Part shown: positions 1-9,532 of the stretch, piece by piece
How the letters are laid out: each line of letters begins with the position of its first letter
How positions within the stretch are numbered: position 1 is the stretch's first letter
NCBI RefSeq assembly: GCF_001427105.1
Contig: NZ_LMGI01000003.1
Location: 660,618 to 724,617 of the forward strand
DNA from: Sphingopyxis sp. Root154
GTDB taxonomy: Bacteria > Pseudomonadota > Alphaproteobacteria > Sphingomonadales > Sphingomonadaceae
Direction of reading: 5' to 3'
DNA: 64,000 bases
Made by a program: the position numbers and the translations under genes
The notes under the pieces: generated by a model
Seen by the model: only the letters and a program-made list of their open reading frames with translations
Told to the model about the DNA's origin: nothing
Databases searched by the model: none

Positions 1-1914
1 GAAGCCGGCCAGCATGGCAGCCAGTGGCGCTGGCAGCTTCCCGACGGCCGCACCGCCTATCGCTGGTCGCAGGAATTGCGCGGCTGGATCACCGAGATGG
101 ATCAGGTCACGACCTTTGGGCCCGGCGGCGCAATCGAGGCGCTGACCGTCCGCGGTGTCACCACCTCGGGCGACGCCGCCGAGGAGTTTCGCATCGCGAA
201 CGGCCGCGCGACCTGGAAAACGGCGAATGACTCGGGCGAAGCGACTGCCGGTGGCTGGTACATCCCAGCCGGCGGAGTCGGCATCGCGAATGCCCCGCTG
301 ATGGACGCGCTCGCCGCGGCGGGCGACGCCGGGCTGAATTTCCTGCCGAGCGGCAAGGGTCGGATGACCCTTGGCCCGGTGCACACGATCCAGGGGCCCG
401 GCGGCCCCAAGAAGGTCCAGCTCGCCTTCGTCAGCGGCATCCTGCCCTCGCCGCTCCCCGTCTGGCTCGATGAGAACAAGCGCTATTTCGCCGACATCAG
501 TTATATCTCGGTGATCCCGGCGGGATATGAGGGGGCGCTGAAACAGCTGCGCAACGCACAGGAAGCGGCGACCGCCGAAGCCGTCGCCGGCATCGCCAAA
601 CGCTTCCTTTCGCCCGCCGCGAAAGCTCCTGTGCTGTTCGACAATGTCCAGCTGTTCGACGCCGACAAGGGCGTGTTCCTTCCCGCCCGCGCGGTGCTCG
701 CCCAAGGCGGCAAGATTGCTGCCATCGGCGCGGCGGGATCGCTGAAAGCGCCCGCAGGAGCGCAGGTTATCTACGGGCGCGGCAAGACGCTGGTGCCAGG
801 CATCTGGGACAGCCATCTTCACATCGGCGACGATTGGGACGTGCTCTCGAACATGGCCAACGGGATCACCAGCTTCCGCAGCCCCGGGACGACCTTCGAC
901 CGTGCGGTCGAGGCGACCAAGCGGCGCGCCGACGGCAGCCTGCTGATGGGCGAACCCTTCATTTCGGTCATCATCGACAAGAAGGATCCGCTGGCGGCGC
1001 AGGGCGCCGAGGTGGTCAGCAGCGCCGAAGAGGCCATCGCCGCGGTGCGGCGCGTCAAGGATGCCGGGCTGTGGGGCGTCAAATTCTACACCTCGATGAA
1101 TCCGGCGTGGATCGCGCCCGCCGCCGCCGAGGCGCACCGCCTTGGCCTGCATGTCCACGGCCATGTCCCCGCGACGATGAAACCGAGCGAAGCCGTCGCT
1201 GCGGGCTATGACGAACTTACTCACCTCAATTTCGTGGTGATGGAGTCGATGCCGCGCGAAGTGATCGACAAGGCGAACACGCGGCAACGCGTGGAAGGGC
1301 CGGCGCGCTATTTCAAGGATGTCGACCTCGACGGCCCCGTGATGTCGCGCTTCGTCGCCGACCTTGCGGCCAAGAAAACGCTCGTCGATCCGACGATCGT
1401 CATCTTCGAGGGCATGCTGACGCAAGACGGCGGGCAACCCCAGCCGGCCTACGCACCCTATATGGGCATCATCTCCCCCGTCCTCGAACGCTCGGTGTTC
1501 ACCGCCGGCGGCTATCCGCTGGTCGAAGGACTGACGCGCGACGATTATCGCAAGAGCTACGCGAAAATGGTCGAGCTCGTCGGCCGGTTGCACAAGGCAG
1601 GCGTGCCGATCGTCGCCGGCACCGACGGCTGGGGGATCGAGTTGATCCGCGAACTCGAAATCTATCGGCAGGCCGGGTTCAGCCCCGCCGAAGCTATCCA
1701 GAGCGCCACCATCGTCCCTGCGCGCGTCGTGGGCGCCGACAAGCGCACCGGCTCGATAGCGGTGGGCAAGGAAGCCGATCTGGTTTTAGTCGACGGCGAC
1801 CCCTCGACCGACCTCGGCGCGCTCCGCCGCGTGGTGACGGTCGTCAGCGACGGCTATGTGATGGACGCAAACGAACTGCGGAAAGCCGCGGGCTACAGCG
1901 GCACGCCGAAGTAG
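1..1914 (+). CDS. Amidohydrolase family protein (5' end outside window)
   Basis: The reading frame is open from the first base, so the start lies upstream; about 637 residues are visible. The TTG at 76 is internal to the same frame and is probably not the start. The fold is that of metal-dependent amidohydrolases: the strand-1 motif DSHLHIGD (His codons at 814 and 820), a likely carboxylated lysine in GVKFYTS, the paired histidines of LHVHGH near 1150, and the catalytic Asp of VAGTDGW near 1620. The C-terminal GSIAVGKEADLVLVDGDP is the usual closing beta-sandwich of imidazolonepropionase/dipeptidase-like members. The substrate cannot be told from sequence; peptides or cyclic amides are typical. 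The export signal, if any, is not in view. The family call is firm and the function open. Confidence 0.9.
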   Translation, partial: EAGQHGSQWRWQLPDGRTAYRWSQELRGWITEMDQVTTFGPGGAIEALTVRGVTTSGDAAEEFRIANGRATWKTANDSGEATAGGWYIPAGGVGIANAPLMDALAAAGDAGLNFLPSGKGRMTLGPVHTIQGPGGPKKVQLAFVSGILPSPLPVWLDENKRYFADISYISVIPAGYEGALKQLRNAQEAATAEAVAGIAKRFLSPAAKAPVLFDNVQLFDADKGVFLPARAVLAQGGKIAAIGAAGSLKAPAGAQVIYGRGKTLVPGIWDSHLHIGDDWDVLSNMANGITSFRSPGTTFDRAVEATKRRADGSLLMGEPFISVIIDKKDPLAAQGAEVVSSAEEAIAAVRRVKDAGLWGVKFYTSMNPAWIAPAAAEAHRLGLHVHGHVPATMKPSEAVAAGYDELTHLNFVVMESMPREVIDKANTRQRVEGPARYFKDVDLDGPVMSRFVADLAAKKTLVDPTIVIFEGMLTQDGGQPQPAYAPYMGIISPVLERSVFTAGGYPLVEGLTRDDYRKSYAKMVELVGRLHKAGVPIVAGTDGWGIELIRELEIYRQAGFSPAEAIQSATIVPARVVGADKRTGSIAVGKEADLVLVDGDPSTDLGALRRVVTVVSDGYVMDANELRKAAGYSGTPK

Positions 1915-1945
1915 AGGTTGACTGCTATCGACGCCCGAACCCAAA

Positions 1946-2506
1946 TCAGCGCTGCCGAGCCTTCCACGCACGAACCGCCGCCATCGACTTTTCGACATGT
2001 GCCTGCGGCTTGCTGTCGGTATAGCTCAGCAGGATCGTTCCATTCGGCGCGATGACGAACGACGTCCGGTTGGAGATCGCCGGCTGGTTCGGACGCTGAA
2101 GGACGGTATCATATTTCGCGGCGATCTTCGCGCCCGGGTCGGCGGCGACGGCGAATTTGTCGCGGCATTCGGATTTCGAAAATTCCGCGACGCGTTCAAT
2201 GTTGCCGGCCGTGACGCCGACGACGCGGGCGCCCAGCCGGTTGAAGTCGTCGCTCGATTCGGCGAACAGATGCGCTTCCATCGTACAGCCCGGCGTAAAG
2301 GCAGCAGGGAAGAAATAGAGCACGACGGGTCCCTTCTTCAGCGTCTGCTTCAATGACAGGACGAAGGGTTTACCGCCCTGCGCAGCATTCAGGGTGAAGT
2401 CGGGCGCCTTCGCGCCTTGCTGGAGGGCGGCGATACCCTGCGCCGGAACGACCGCGAGTGACAGACCAAGGCCAAACGACATCGCAATCTTCATCAGGGT
2501 TTTCAT
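1946..2506 (-). CDS. Exported peroxiredoxin (AhpC/TSA, BCP/PrxQ-like)
   Basis: This is a 186-residue thiol peroxidase. The start at 2506 is chosen because GGAG lies about 7 nt upstream and a signal peptide begins there (MKTLMKIAMSFGLGL, small residues near AQGIAA); longer in-frame starts add an unlikely leader. The peroxidatic motif is TPGCT with Cys74 and Thr71. The resolving Cys that PrxQ/BCP members carry five residues later is replaced (TMEAHLF); the only other Cys is Cys114 in SKSECRDKF. The protein should act outside the cytoplasm and reduce peroxides with an exported thiol donor. It is transcribed convergently with the amidohydrolase, and the 227 bases upstream (2507-2733) hold no gene I can support. 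Confidence 0.85.
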   Translation of the reverse strand: MKTLMKIAMSFGLGLSLAVVPAQGIAALQQGAKAPDFTLNAAQGGKPFVLSLKQTLKKGPVVLYFFPAAFTPGCTMEAHLFAESSDDFNRLGARVVGVTAGNIERVAEFSKSECRDKFAVAADPGAKIAAKYDTVLQRPNQPAISNRTSFVIAPNGTILLSYTDSKPQAHVEKSMAAVRAWKARQR

Positions 2507-2733
2507 CTGAGGTTCTCCAGCTTGGACATGGAGCATGTCCATATTCGCCGGCATGGGGCAAAAGTTGCGGCGCCGGATCAAGATGATGAAAAAATATGGC
2601 GGCGTCTACATCGATCGTCCGCGCTGCACGGACGCGCCAAAGGCGGCCTGGCAGCGACCGGCCAATTTAGCCTTGGCCGTCCGACGCCAATCGCGTTACC
2701 GATGATTCTGAAAATAACAGAGAAAGGGGTCCG

Positions 2734-4551
2734 GTGCGGCTATCACGACGGGAATTCTCATGGGCGCTGGCAACCAGTCTGGTTGCGGCACCCGCGGCGC
2801 GCGCGGCAGCCAAGGGAGGCGCAAGCGACGCGGCGCTCACCGCCTTTCTCGACGCGGCTTTCGAGGCCGAGCTGGCGCTCGATCCCGAACAACTAACCCA
2901 GCTCGGCCGCAAGGAACAGCAGGATCGGCTCACCGACCCCAGCGATGCGGCGGCCGCGGCGCGCCTCAAGTGGCGCCGGGATAATGTTGCCGCGATGAAG
3001 CGGCAGTTCGAGCGCGCGAAACTCGGCGAGGACGCGCGGGTCTCCTACGACATGTGGGTGCTCGAGCTCGAGCGCGCCGAGGCGTCGACGAAATGGCGCG
3101 GGCATAATTACATCTTCGACCGCAACGGGCCGCATACCGGTCTGCCCAATTTCCTGATCAACCAGCACCGCGTTGACACGCCTGCCGACATGGAGGCCTA
3201 TATCGCGCGGGTCACCGCGCTCGGCCCGACGCTCGACGCCTATCTCGATCGCGCCAAGGCGTCGGCAGCGAAGGGCGTGCGCATGCCCGCCTTCGCCTAC
3301 GACCAGTCGATCGAACTCGTCGGGCGTCTTACCGCCGGGGCGCCGTTCGGCGATGGTGCGGACAATGCGCTGTTCGCCGATGCAAAGACGAAGGCGACAG
3401 GCCTCGTGACCGCCGGAAAGATCGACGCCGCCGCGGCCGATCGCTACATCGCGCAGGCGGCCGCGGCGATGACCGGGTCGATGAAGCCCGCTTACGACCG
3501 GCTCAGCGCATGGCTCACCGCCGACCGGTCCAGGGCGTCGGCCGAACCGCGCGGCGCAGCGGCGCTCCCCGATGGCGTGGCTTATTATAACGCGATGCTG
3601 CGCCTGCAAACGACGACCGACATGACTGCCGAAGACATCCACACACTCGGCCTGTCGGAGGTCGCGCGCATCCGCGCCGAGATGGAGGCGCTGAAGGCGA
3701 AAATCGGATTTGAAGGAAAGCTCGAGGATTTCTTCGTCTTCCTGCGCAGCGACGACCGCTTCTACGTCGCGAACGACGACGCGGGCCGCGCGATCTATCT
3801 CAAGAAGTCCGAGGACTATCTTGCCGGCATGCGCGCGCGGCTGCCCGAACAATTCGGACGGCTGCCCAAGGCCGACCTGATCGTCAAGCGCGTCGAGGCG
3901 TTTCGCGAGGAGCCGGGCGGCGCGGCGCACTATTCGCCCGCGGCGCTCGACGGATCGCGGCCGGGCATTTTTTATGTCCATCTCGCCGACACGCGCGCGA
4001 CTCCGACCTATGAAATCGAAGGCACCGTCTATCACGAAGGCCACCCCGGCCATCATATGCAGATCGCGCTTGCGCAGGAAATGACCGGCACGCCCGAGTT
4101 CCGGAAGAATTGTTTCTACGGCGCCTATGGCGAGGGCTGGGCGCTCTATGTCGAACGGCTCGCGAAAGAGATGGGTTTCTACACCGACCCCTACAGCGAT
4201 TTTGGCCGGCTTGGGCGCGAGATCTGGCGCGCAATCCGTCTGGTTGTCGACACCGGAATCCACGCCAAGGGATGGAGCGAGGCGGAGGCACTGGCCTTCT
4301 ATACCGCCAATTCGCCGCAACCGATTGGCAAGATCCGCTCCGAAATCCGCCGCTATTTCGTCACCCCGGGTCAGGCGACCTCGTACAAGGTCGGAATGCA
4401 GCGCATCCTCGCATTGCGCGACCGGGCGCGGACGGCATTGGGCGCACAATACGACCAGCGCGTGTTTCACGAGATCGTCCTCGGCCGGGGTTCGGTGCCG
4501 CTGCCGGTGCTCGAAGCGCAGATCGACCGCTGGATCGCCGCGTCCGATTGA
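2734..4551 (+). CDS. DUF885 family exported protein (zinc-peptidase-like)
   Basis: This 605-residue protein starts at GTG 2734, with a purine-rich GAGAAAGGGG just upstream. The N-terminus carries a Tat-type signal (SRREF followed by a hydrophobic stretch and AAPAARA). The hallmark of DUF885 is present: Tyr-His-Glu-Gly-His at residues 433-437, followed by PGHHMQ, then YGEGWALYVERL about 30 residues later. This arrangement resembles a zinc-metallopeptidase active site (HExxH-like with a downstream Glu). The family is large and exported in sphingomonads and mostly unstudied. A peptidase role is inferred from the motif; the substrate is unknown. Confidence 0.88.
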   Translation: MRLSRREFSWALATSLVAAPAARAAAKGGASDAALTAFLDAAFEAELALDPEQLTQLGRKEQQDRLTDPSDAAAAARLKWRRDNVAAMKRQFERAKLGEDARVSYDMWVLELERAEASTKWRGHNYIFDRNGPHTGLPNFLINQHRVDTPADMEAYIARVTALGPTLDAYLDRAKASAAKGVRMPAFAYDQSIELVGRLTAGAPFGDGADNALFADAKTKATGLVTAGKIDAAAADRYIAQAAAAMTGSMKPAYDRLSAWLTADRSRASAEPRGAAALPDGVAYYNAMLRLQTTTDMTAEDIHTLGLSEVARIRAEMEALKAKIGFEGKLEDFFVFLRSDDRFYVANDDAGRAIYLKKSEDYLAGMRARLPEQFGRLPKADLIVKRVEAFREEPGGAAHYSPAALDGSRPGIFYVHLADTRATPTYEIEGTVYHEGHPGHHMQIALAQEMTGTPEFRKNCFYGAYGEGWALYVERLAKEMGFYTDPYSDFGRLGREIWRAIRLVVDTGIHAKGWSEAEALAFYTANSPQPIGKIRSEIRRYFVTPGQATSYKVGMQRILALRDRARTALGAQYDQRVFHEIVLGRGSVPLPVLEAQIDRWIAASD

Positions 4552-4582
4552 CCCCGCGTCCCGATCGGCGCAGCATCGCGTC

Positions 4583-5425
4583 ATGACGCTTACCATCACC
4601 CCCAGCGGTCAGGCGTGCGGCGCGCGCGTGACCGGCGTCGACCTGACGCATCCGCTCGACGCTGAGATCATTGCCGAGATTCGTTCGGCATGGCTCGACC
4701 ATCATGTCCTGGCCTTTCCCGATCAGAAGATGAGCGAGGACGATCTTGAGCGTTTCACCAGCTATTTCGGCGGCTTCGGCGACGATCCGTTCATCCGCCC
4801 AATCCCGGGCCACGAGCATATCATCGCCGTCAAGCGAAAGGCCGACGAGACCGCGCCGCTCTTCGCCGAGAACTGGCATAGCGACTGGAGTTTTCAGGCC
4901 CGCCCGCCCGCGGGAACCTGCCTGTTCGGCATCACCATCCCGCCCGTCGGCGGCAACACCGAATTTTCGAACCAGCACGCCGCGCTCGACGCGATGCCCG
5001 CCGACCTCTGCGCGCGCATTGAGGGGCTGCAGGCGATCCACAGCGCCCGCGCCGGCTACGCCCCCTCGGGCATGTACGGTGCGAACGACAAGGATCGCAG
5101 CATGGACATCCGCTCGGGCGAAGAGGCGCTCGAGACGCAGCTCCATTCCTTCGTCCGCGCGCATCCCGAAACCGGACGTCTCGGTCTGTTCGGCTGCGCG
5201 GGCTATATCATCGGCTTCGACGGCCTCGACGATGCCGAGGGCCTGCCCTTGCTCTACGAAATGATCCAGTGGCAGGGGCGCGAGGAGTTTCGCTACAGCC
5301 ACGTATGGGAACCCGACATGCTGATCATGTGGGACAATCGATCGGTCCTTCATCGCGCGACCGGCGGCTATGACGGCTACGACCGCCTGCTCCACCGTAC
5401 GACGATTGCGGCGTGGGACGGATAG
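4583..5425 (+). CDS. TauD/TfdA family 2-oxoglutarate-dependent dioxygenase
   Basis: This is a 280-residue Fe(II)/2-oxoglutarate oxygenase. The start at ATG 4583 is chosen because family homology begins with the MTLTITPSG strand; the same frame runs upstream into DUF885 as a non-coding shadow. The metal ligands are visible: His99 and Asp101 in WHSDW, and His257 in the C-terminal LHRATGG; Arg272 is placed to bind the 2-oxoglutarate carboxylate. The family hydroxylates taurine, 2,4-D, alkyl sulfates and similar compounds. No sulfonate or sulfate transporter is nearby, so the substrate is unknown. Confidence 0.9.
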   Translation: MTLTITPSGQACGARVTGVDLTHPLDAEIIAEIRSAWLDHHVLAFPDQKMSEDDLERFTSYFGGFGDDPFIRPIPGHEHIIAVKRKADETAPLFAENWHSDWSFQARPPAGTCLFGITIPPVGGNTEFSNQHAALDAMPADLCARIEGLQAIHSARAGYAPSGMYGANDKDRSMDIRSGEEALETQLHSFVRAHPETGRLGLFGCAGYIIGFDGLDDAEGLPLLYEMIQWQGREEFRYSHVWEPDMLIMWDNRSVLHRATGGYDGYDRLLHRTTIAAWDG

Positions 5426-5476
5426 AGAAACTTCGGCGATAGCCCATGCGTTGCTTGCCGTAGAAGGAGCAACATC

Positions 5477-5938
5477 ATGACTCTCGCCCCCAACACCCTC
5501 GTTCTTGTCGCCGATGGCCGAAAAGCCCTGTTTCTGCGCAATCAAGGCGACGCGCGGCAGATCGATCTGCGCACCACGTCACATCAGGAACGCGACGATC
5601 GCAAAGATAGCGACATCAAGACCGATGCCTCTGGCCAATCGCCCGCCCCCGCCGGAACCGGCCTTAGCGGCGGCACGATGGGCGAACCCGATTTCCACCA
5701 GCAGGAGGAAGACCGCTTCGCACGCGACCTCGCTGAAAAGATCAACGCGATGGCGCTCGCCGGGAAATTCGACGCGCTGGTCGTGATCGCGCCCGCGCGC
5801 ACGATGGGTGAGTTGCGCCCGCTCTGGCACAAGGAAGTGACCGCCCGCCTCGTCGGCGAGCATGTCAAGGAGATGACCGATCGCCCGGTCGCGGACATCG
5901 AAGCGCTGCTCGTCGGCGAAGCGGCGCCTCCTTCCTGA
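5477..5938 (+). CDS. Host attachment family protein
   Basis: This 153-residue protein has AAGGAG about 8 nt before the ATG. The N-terminus (LVLVADGRKALFL) and the region around residues 100-115 (DALVVIAPARTMGELR) match the family named for an Agrobacterium protein required for attachment to host cells. The middle is low complexity and rich in Gly, Pro and Asp (residues about 40-72). There is no signal peptide, so the protein is probably cytoplasmic. The family's biochemical role is not established and the name is historical. It ends at the base before the stop codon of the convergent YhhN gene. Confidence 0.8.
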   Translation: MTLAPNTLVLVADGRKALFLRNQGDARQIDLRTTSHQERDDRKDSDIKTDASGQSPAPAGTGLSGGTMGEPDFHQQEEDRFARDLAEKINAMALAGKFDALVVIAPARTMGELRPLWHKEVTARLVGEHVKEMTDRPVADIEALLVGEAAPPS

Positions 5939-6604
5939 CTAGCCGCGCGCTTCCTTCGCGAGCGTGCCGACGACGCCCCATGCGATCAACGCCTGCCCTG
6001 CGAAATAGAACGGCCAGACGAGCCACATCGTGACGTCCTTGGACAGCACCCCGCCCTCGCCCGCAAAGATGAAAAGATCACTGGCCAGGAACATCATCGC
6101 GCCGATCCCGGTGCGATAACGCGGAAAGCGGCTGGTCCATGCGGCCCCTGCCATCGCTGCGACGAACAGCGAATAGACGGCGGCGTGCCACCAGCCCGCC
6201 GCGGGGCTCAGCATCGCCCAGACGATCACCAGCGTGGCGGGCATGGCCAGCCAGCCTAGAAGGCGCTGCGACGGTGTCACCTGTGCTCGCCGATTGGTCA
6301 GATACAGGGCGATGGCGATGACATGCCCTATCACGAACGCCACCGCGCCCGTCTCGAGCCCCTTCGCATCGAGCAAATAATCGCCAAGCGCGCCGAAACC
6401 GAGAACGGCTGCGATCAGCCAGCCATTTTTTTCGCGTGCATTCACCGCCGCCCAAACCGCCAGCAAGCCGACGCCGCTCGTCTTCCACGCCCAGATGGCG
6501 GGGCCATCGAGCCGCAGATAGACCGCGGCGAAAAAGCTGATCCCGCCGGCCAGCGCCAACAGCCACAACCAGCGCGCCCGATCCCAAGTCCGTTCCCCGC
6601 TCAT
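5939..6604 (-). CDS. YhhN/TMEM86 family membrane protein (lysoplasmalogenase-like)
   Basis: This is a 221-residue, almost wholly hydrophobic protein with about eight predicted membrane spans. The start at 6604 is preferred because AAAGGG lies 6 nt upstream; an ATG at 6610 directly abuts that sequence. Family features include ALGDYLLDAKG after the third span and FLASDLFIFAGEG near the end, with conserved Asp residues at membrane faces. Vertebrate TMEM86 and some bacterial members hydrolyse the vinyl-ether bond of lysoplasmalogens; that activity is not shown for proteobacterial members. It is divergent from trmFO with a 74 bp spacer. Confidence 0.85.
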   Translation of the reverse strand: MSGERTWDRARWLWLLALAGGISFFAAVYLRLDGPAIWAWKTSGVGLLAVWAAVNAREKNGWLIAAVLGFGALGDYLLDAKGLETGAVAFVIGHVIAIALYLTNRRAQVTPSQRLLGWLAMPATLVIVWAMLSPAAGWWHAAVYSLFVAAMAGAAWTSRFPRYRTGIGAMMFLASDLFIFAGEGGVLSKDVTMWLVWPFYFAGQALIAWGVVGTLAKEARG

Positions 6605-6678
6605 CGTCATCCCTTTGCATCTTGTCTTCAACCGGCCTAGTGCGCGGCGCACGCAGGGCAAGTCAACGGATACGGTAA

Positions 6679-8025
6679 ATGAGCTACGACATTCACATCA
6701 TCGGCGGCGGCCTCGCCGGATCCGAGGCCGCATGGCAGCTTGCCGAGGCCGGTTTTCGGGTCCGCCTCTCCGAAATGCGCGGCGGGGGCGACATGACCCC
6801 GGCGCATCAGGGCGATGCGCTCGCCGAGATGGTCTGCTCGAACAGCTTTCGCAGCGACGATGGCGATAGCAATGCCGTCGGCCTTCTCCATCGCGAAATG
6901 CGCACCCTCGGTTCGATCATCATGCGTGAGGCCGATGTCCACAAGGTGCCCGCAGGATCGGCACTCGCGGTCGATCGCGACCTTTTCTCGGGCGGTGTCA
7001 CGCATGCGCTCGAAAATCACCCGAACGTCACCATTGTGCGCGAACGCGTCGATACGCTGCCGTCGGAAGGCCTGACGATCGTCGCCACGGGCCCACTCAC
7101 CGCAGCGGGTCTCGCCTCGAGCATCGGAACCGCGACGGGCAAGGACGCCCTCGCCTTCTTCGACGCCATTGCCCCCATCGTCTACCGCGACAGCATCGAC
7201 ATGGACGTCGCGTGGATGGCAAGCCGCTGGGACAAGGTCGGCCCGATCGGCGACGGCAAGGACTATATCAACTGCCCGATGGACAAGGACCAGTATCACG
7301 CCTTCGTCCAGGGTCTCGTCGACGGCGACAAGACCGAGTTCAAGGACTGGGAAAAGGACACGCCATATTTTGAAGGCTGCATGCCGATCGAGGTGATGGC
7401 TGAGCGCGGTCCCGAAACATTGCGCTTCGGCCCGATGAAGGGCGTCGGGCTCGACAATCCGCGCACCGGGCGCTGGCCTTACGCCGTCGTCCAACTGCGT
7501 CAGGACAATGCGCTCGGCACTCTCTGGAACATGGTCGGTTTCCAGACCAAGCTGAAGCACGCCGCGCAGGTCGAGCTGTTCCGTACCATTCCCGGGCTCG
7601 AAAAGGCCGAGTTCGCCCGCCTCGGCGGGCTCCACCGCAACAGTTTCATCCGCTCGCCCGAACTGCTCGACGCGCAGCTCCGCCTCAAGTCGGCGCCACA
7701 CATCCGCTTCGCGGGGCAGATCACCGGCTGCGAAGGCTATGTCGAAAGCGCGGCCATCGGCCTGATCGCGGCGCGCTTTGCCGCCGCGGAACTCGCGGGA
7801 CGCGACCTCGCGCCGCCGCCGCCCGAAACCGCGCTCGGCGCGCTACTCGGCCACATCACCGGCGGCGCCGATGCCGCGAGCTATCAGCCCATGAACGTCA
7901 ATTTCGGCCTTTTCCCGCCGCTCGCCGAGGATGTGCGGAAAAAGGACCGCAAGCTCGGTTACACCGCACGCGCCGGCGTTTCACTCGCGGCGTGGATCAG
8001 GCAAGCAAACAGCGTCGTTGCCTAG
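6679..8025 (+). CDS. trmFO: Methylenetetrahydrofolate-tRNA-(uracil-5-)-methyltransferase TrmFO
   Basis: This 448-residue flavoprotein makes 5-methyluridine at position 54 of tRNA, using methylene-THF as carbon source and FADH2 as reductant. The N-terminal dinucleotide motif [13 protein letters not shown] (residues 7-19) binds FAD. Cys53 in MVCSNSF and Cys234 in FEGCMPIEV correspond to the two conserved cysteines linked to catalysis in the family. The C-terminal [16 protein letters not shown] helix is also typical. Length agrees with the family. The stop overlaps the convergent EF-hand gene by 4 nt. Confidence 0.96.
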   Translation: MSYDIHIIGGGLAGSEAAWQLAEAGFRVRLSEMRGGGDMTPAHQGDALAEMVCSNSFRSDDGDSNAVGLLHREMRTLGSIIMREADVHKVPAGSALAVDRDLFSGGVTHALENHPNVTIVRERVDTLPSEGLTIVATGPLTAAGLASSIGTATGKDALAFFDAIAPIVYRDSIDMDVAWMASRWDKVGPIGDGKDYINCPMDKDQYHAFVQGLVDGDKTEFKDWEKDTPYFEGCMPIEVMAERGPETLRFGPMKGVGLDNPRTGRWPYAVVQLRQDNALGTLWNMVGFQTKLKHAAQVELFRTIPGLEKAEFARLGGLHRNSFIRSPELLDAQLRLKSAPHIRFAGQITGCEGYVESAAIGLIAARFAAAELAGRDLAPPPPETALGALLGHITGGADAASYQPMNVNFGLFPPLAEDVRKKDRKLGYTARAGVSLAAWIRQANSVVA

Positions 8026-8489
8026 CAGCTGCACTTCGGTTTCGCCGCCTGTTTCGGCGCGGTCGTCGAAAATTCCGCGCGGGTCAGATCGCCCGACTTG
8101 TCACCGTCGGCGCCCGCAAAGGGCTGCCCCGTCGCCGCCGCCCATTCCTCGAAGGTCAGCAGATTATTGCCGTCCTTGTCGAGCTTGCGGAAGGCCGCGG
8201 TGCGCGACGACATCAGCTCGACGCGGCTGATCCGGTCGTTGCGATCGCGGTCGAAGCGATTGAAACGCCGCTCTTCGCGCGAGGCTTCCTTGGCGGCGGG
8301 CAATGCCGGCGGCGCCGGTCCGCGCTTGGGTGCCCCCGCCGCCGCGACCGGAATCGCGGGCAAGGCGGGCGGCGGATCGGGCAACACCTCTTCCTCGGCG
8401 ATCTGCGTATAGCCCTTCCACATGAAGAGCCCGCCGGTGAGCAACAGCGCACTCGCGACGCCGCCAATCAGAAAACGGGAAACTGCCAT
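8022..8489 (-). CDS. Membrane-anchored EF-hand protein
   Basis: This 155-residue protein starts at 8489, where GGAGGGGGCG precedes the ATG; an upstream in-frame ATG would lack this site. Residues 5-24 form one membrane anchor or uncleaved signal, followed by a Pro/Ala-rich linker (residues 38-66). Three canonical 12-residue EF-hand loops follow: Asp80-Glu91, Asp104-Glu115 and Asp128-Glu139, each with Asp or Asn at the calcium positions and a terminal Glu. The tail ends in KCSC. It probably binds calcium on the periplasmic side. The gene is divergent from oxyR. Its role is unknown. Confidence 0.85.
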   Translation of the reverse strand: MAVSRFLIGGVASALLLTGGLFMWKGYTQIAEEEVLPDPPPALPAIPVAAAGAPKRGPAPPALPAAKEASREERRFNRFDRDRNDRISRVELMSSRTAAFRKLDKDGNNLLTFEEWAAATGQPFAGADGDKSGDLTRAEFSTTAPKQAAKPKCSC

Positions 8490-8614
8490 ACGCCCCCTCC
8501 GCGCCGGTTGATGCAACTGGCTACCACGACACGCCGGATAGCGACAACAAACCGCGCCATATTGGCGGCGAATTTTTAATCGGCAAACTTGTTCAAAATC
8601 GCCTCAATAATTGC

Positions 8615-8620
8615 TATATC
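8615..8620 (+). promoter_or_regulatory. Possible -10 element of oxyR (leaderless transcript?)
   Basis: TATATC lies 6 nt before the oxyR ATG in an AT-rich stretch unlike its surroundings. A start about 7 nt downstream of this hexamer would fall on the ATG itself, and no Shine-Dalgarno sequence precedes the gene. A TTGTTC at 8589-8594 is 20 nt away, too far for an ideal -35. This is suggestive only. Confidence 0.3.
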
Positions 8621-8626
8621 CGATCA

Positions 8627-9532
8627 ATGCACAATTACCTCCCCTCGCTGAAGCAGATGCAATATCTCGTCGCGCTGCACGAGCACGGCCATTTCGGCCG
8701 CGCCGCCGACGGCTGCAACGTCACCCAGTCCACGCTGTCGGCAGGGATTCGCGAACTCGAAACGCTGCTCGGCCAGACGCTCGTCGAACGCACCCGCCGC
8801 GTCGTCCGCTTCACCGGGCTCGGCAACGCGATCGTCGAAAAGGCACACCGCGTACTGCGCGAGGCCGAGGAACTCGCCGACATGGCCGCCGCCGCAGCCG
8901 CGCCGCTGGTCGGCGAACTGCGCATGAGCGTCATTCCGACGATCGCCCCCTTCCTCCTCCCAGGGCTTTTGCCGCGGCTGCGCAAGGAACGCCCGTCGCT
9001 CAAACTTTTCCTGCGCGAGGAACCGAGCGCGCAGGCGTGCGAATCGCTGCACCACGGCACCGTCGATTGCGTGCTGCTCGCGCTCCCCTATGCCTGCGGC
9101 GACGTCGAAGCCGAAAATCTGTTCGACGATGCCTTGTTCGTCGCCTTTCCGGGCGACCAGTCGGAGGATCTGCCCGCGATGGTCAGCGCCGACCAGATCG
9201 ATCCGTCACAGATGCTGATGCTCGAGGACGGGCACTGCCTGAAAGACCATGTCCTCGCGGCATGCAACCGGCCCGAACTGCGCGCCGGCGCGCGGATGAT
9301 GGGGACCTCGTTGCACACGCTGGTGCAGATGGTCGATAACGGCCTCGGCATCACAATGCTGCCGCAGATGGCGATCGAGGCAGGTATTCTCGATCACACC
9401 GACATCGACACCCGCCCGCTCGATTCGGATCATGACTGGCGTACGATCGCGCTGGTATGGCGCAAGGGCAGCCCCCGCGCCGACGAGTTCCGGATGCTCG
9501 CAGACATCTTCCGAAAGCATCAGGCCGATTAG
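8627..9532 (+). CDS. oxyR: Hydrogen-peroxide-inducible LysR regulator OxyR
   Basis: This is a 301-residue LysR-type regulator with an N-terminal winged helix-turn-helix (residues about 8-66, ending STLSAGIRELETLLG) and a substrate-like sensor domain. The redox pair that defines OxyR is intact: Cys204 in EDGHCLKD and Cys213 in AACN, nine residues apart as in E. coli Cys199/Cys208. It should form an intramolecular disulfide on exposure to hydrogen peroxide and activate catalase and peroxiredoxin genes. No catalase or ahpCF is adjacent. Its last 4 nt overlap the convergent moaE. The start has no visible ribosome site. Confidence 0.93.
   Translation: MHNYLPSLKQMQYLVALHEHGHFGRAADGCNVTQSTLSAGIRELETLLGQTLVERTRRVVRFTGLGNAIVEKAHRVLREAEELADMAAAAAAPLVGELRMSVIPTIAPFLLPGLLPRLRKERPSLKLFLREEPSAQACESLHHGTVDCVLLALPYACGDVEAENLFDDALFVAFPGDQSEDLPAMVSADQIDPSQMLMLEDGHCLKDHVLAACNRPELRAGARMMGTSLHTLVQMVDNGLGITMLPQMAIEAGILDHTDIDTRPLDSDHDWRTIALVWRKGSPRADEFRMLADIFRKHQAD

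Noticed and set aside
2893..4599. Minus-strand open frame of 568 codons over DUF885
   Set aside because: The plus strand encodes an intact DUF885 protein with an active-site motif. The antisense product has no recognisable domain.
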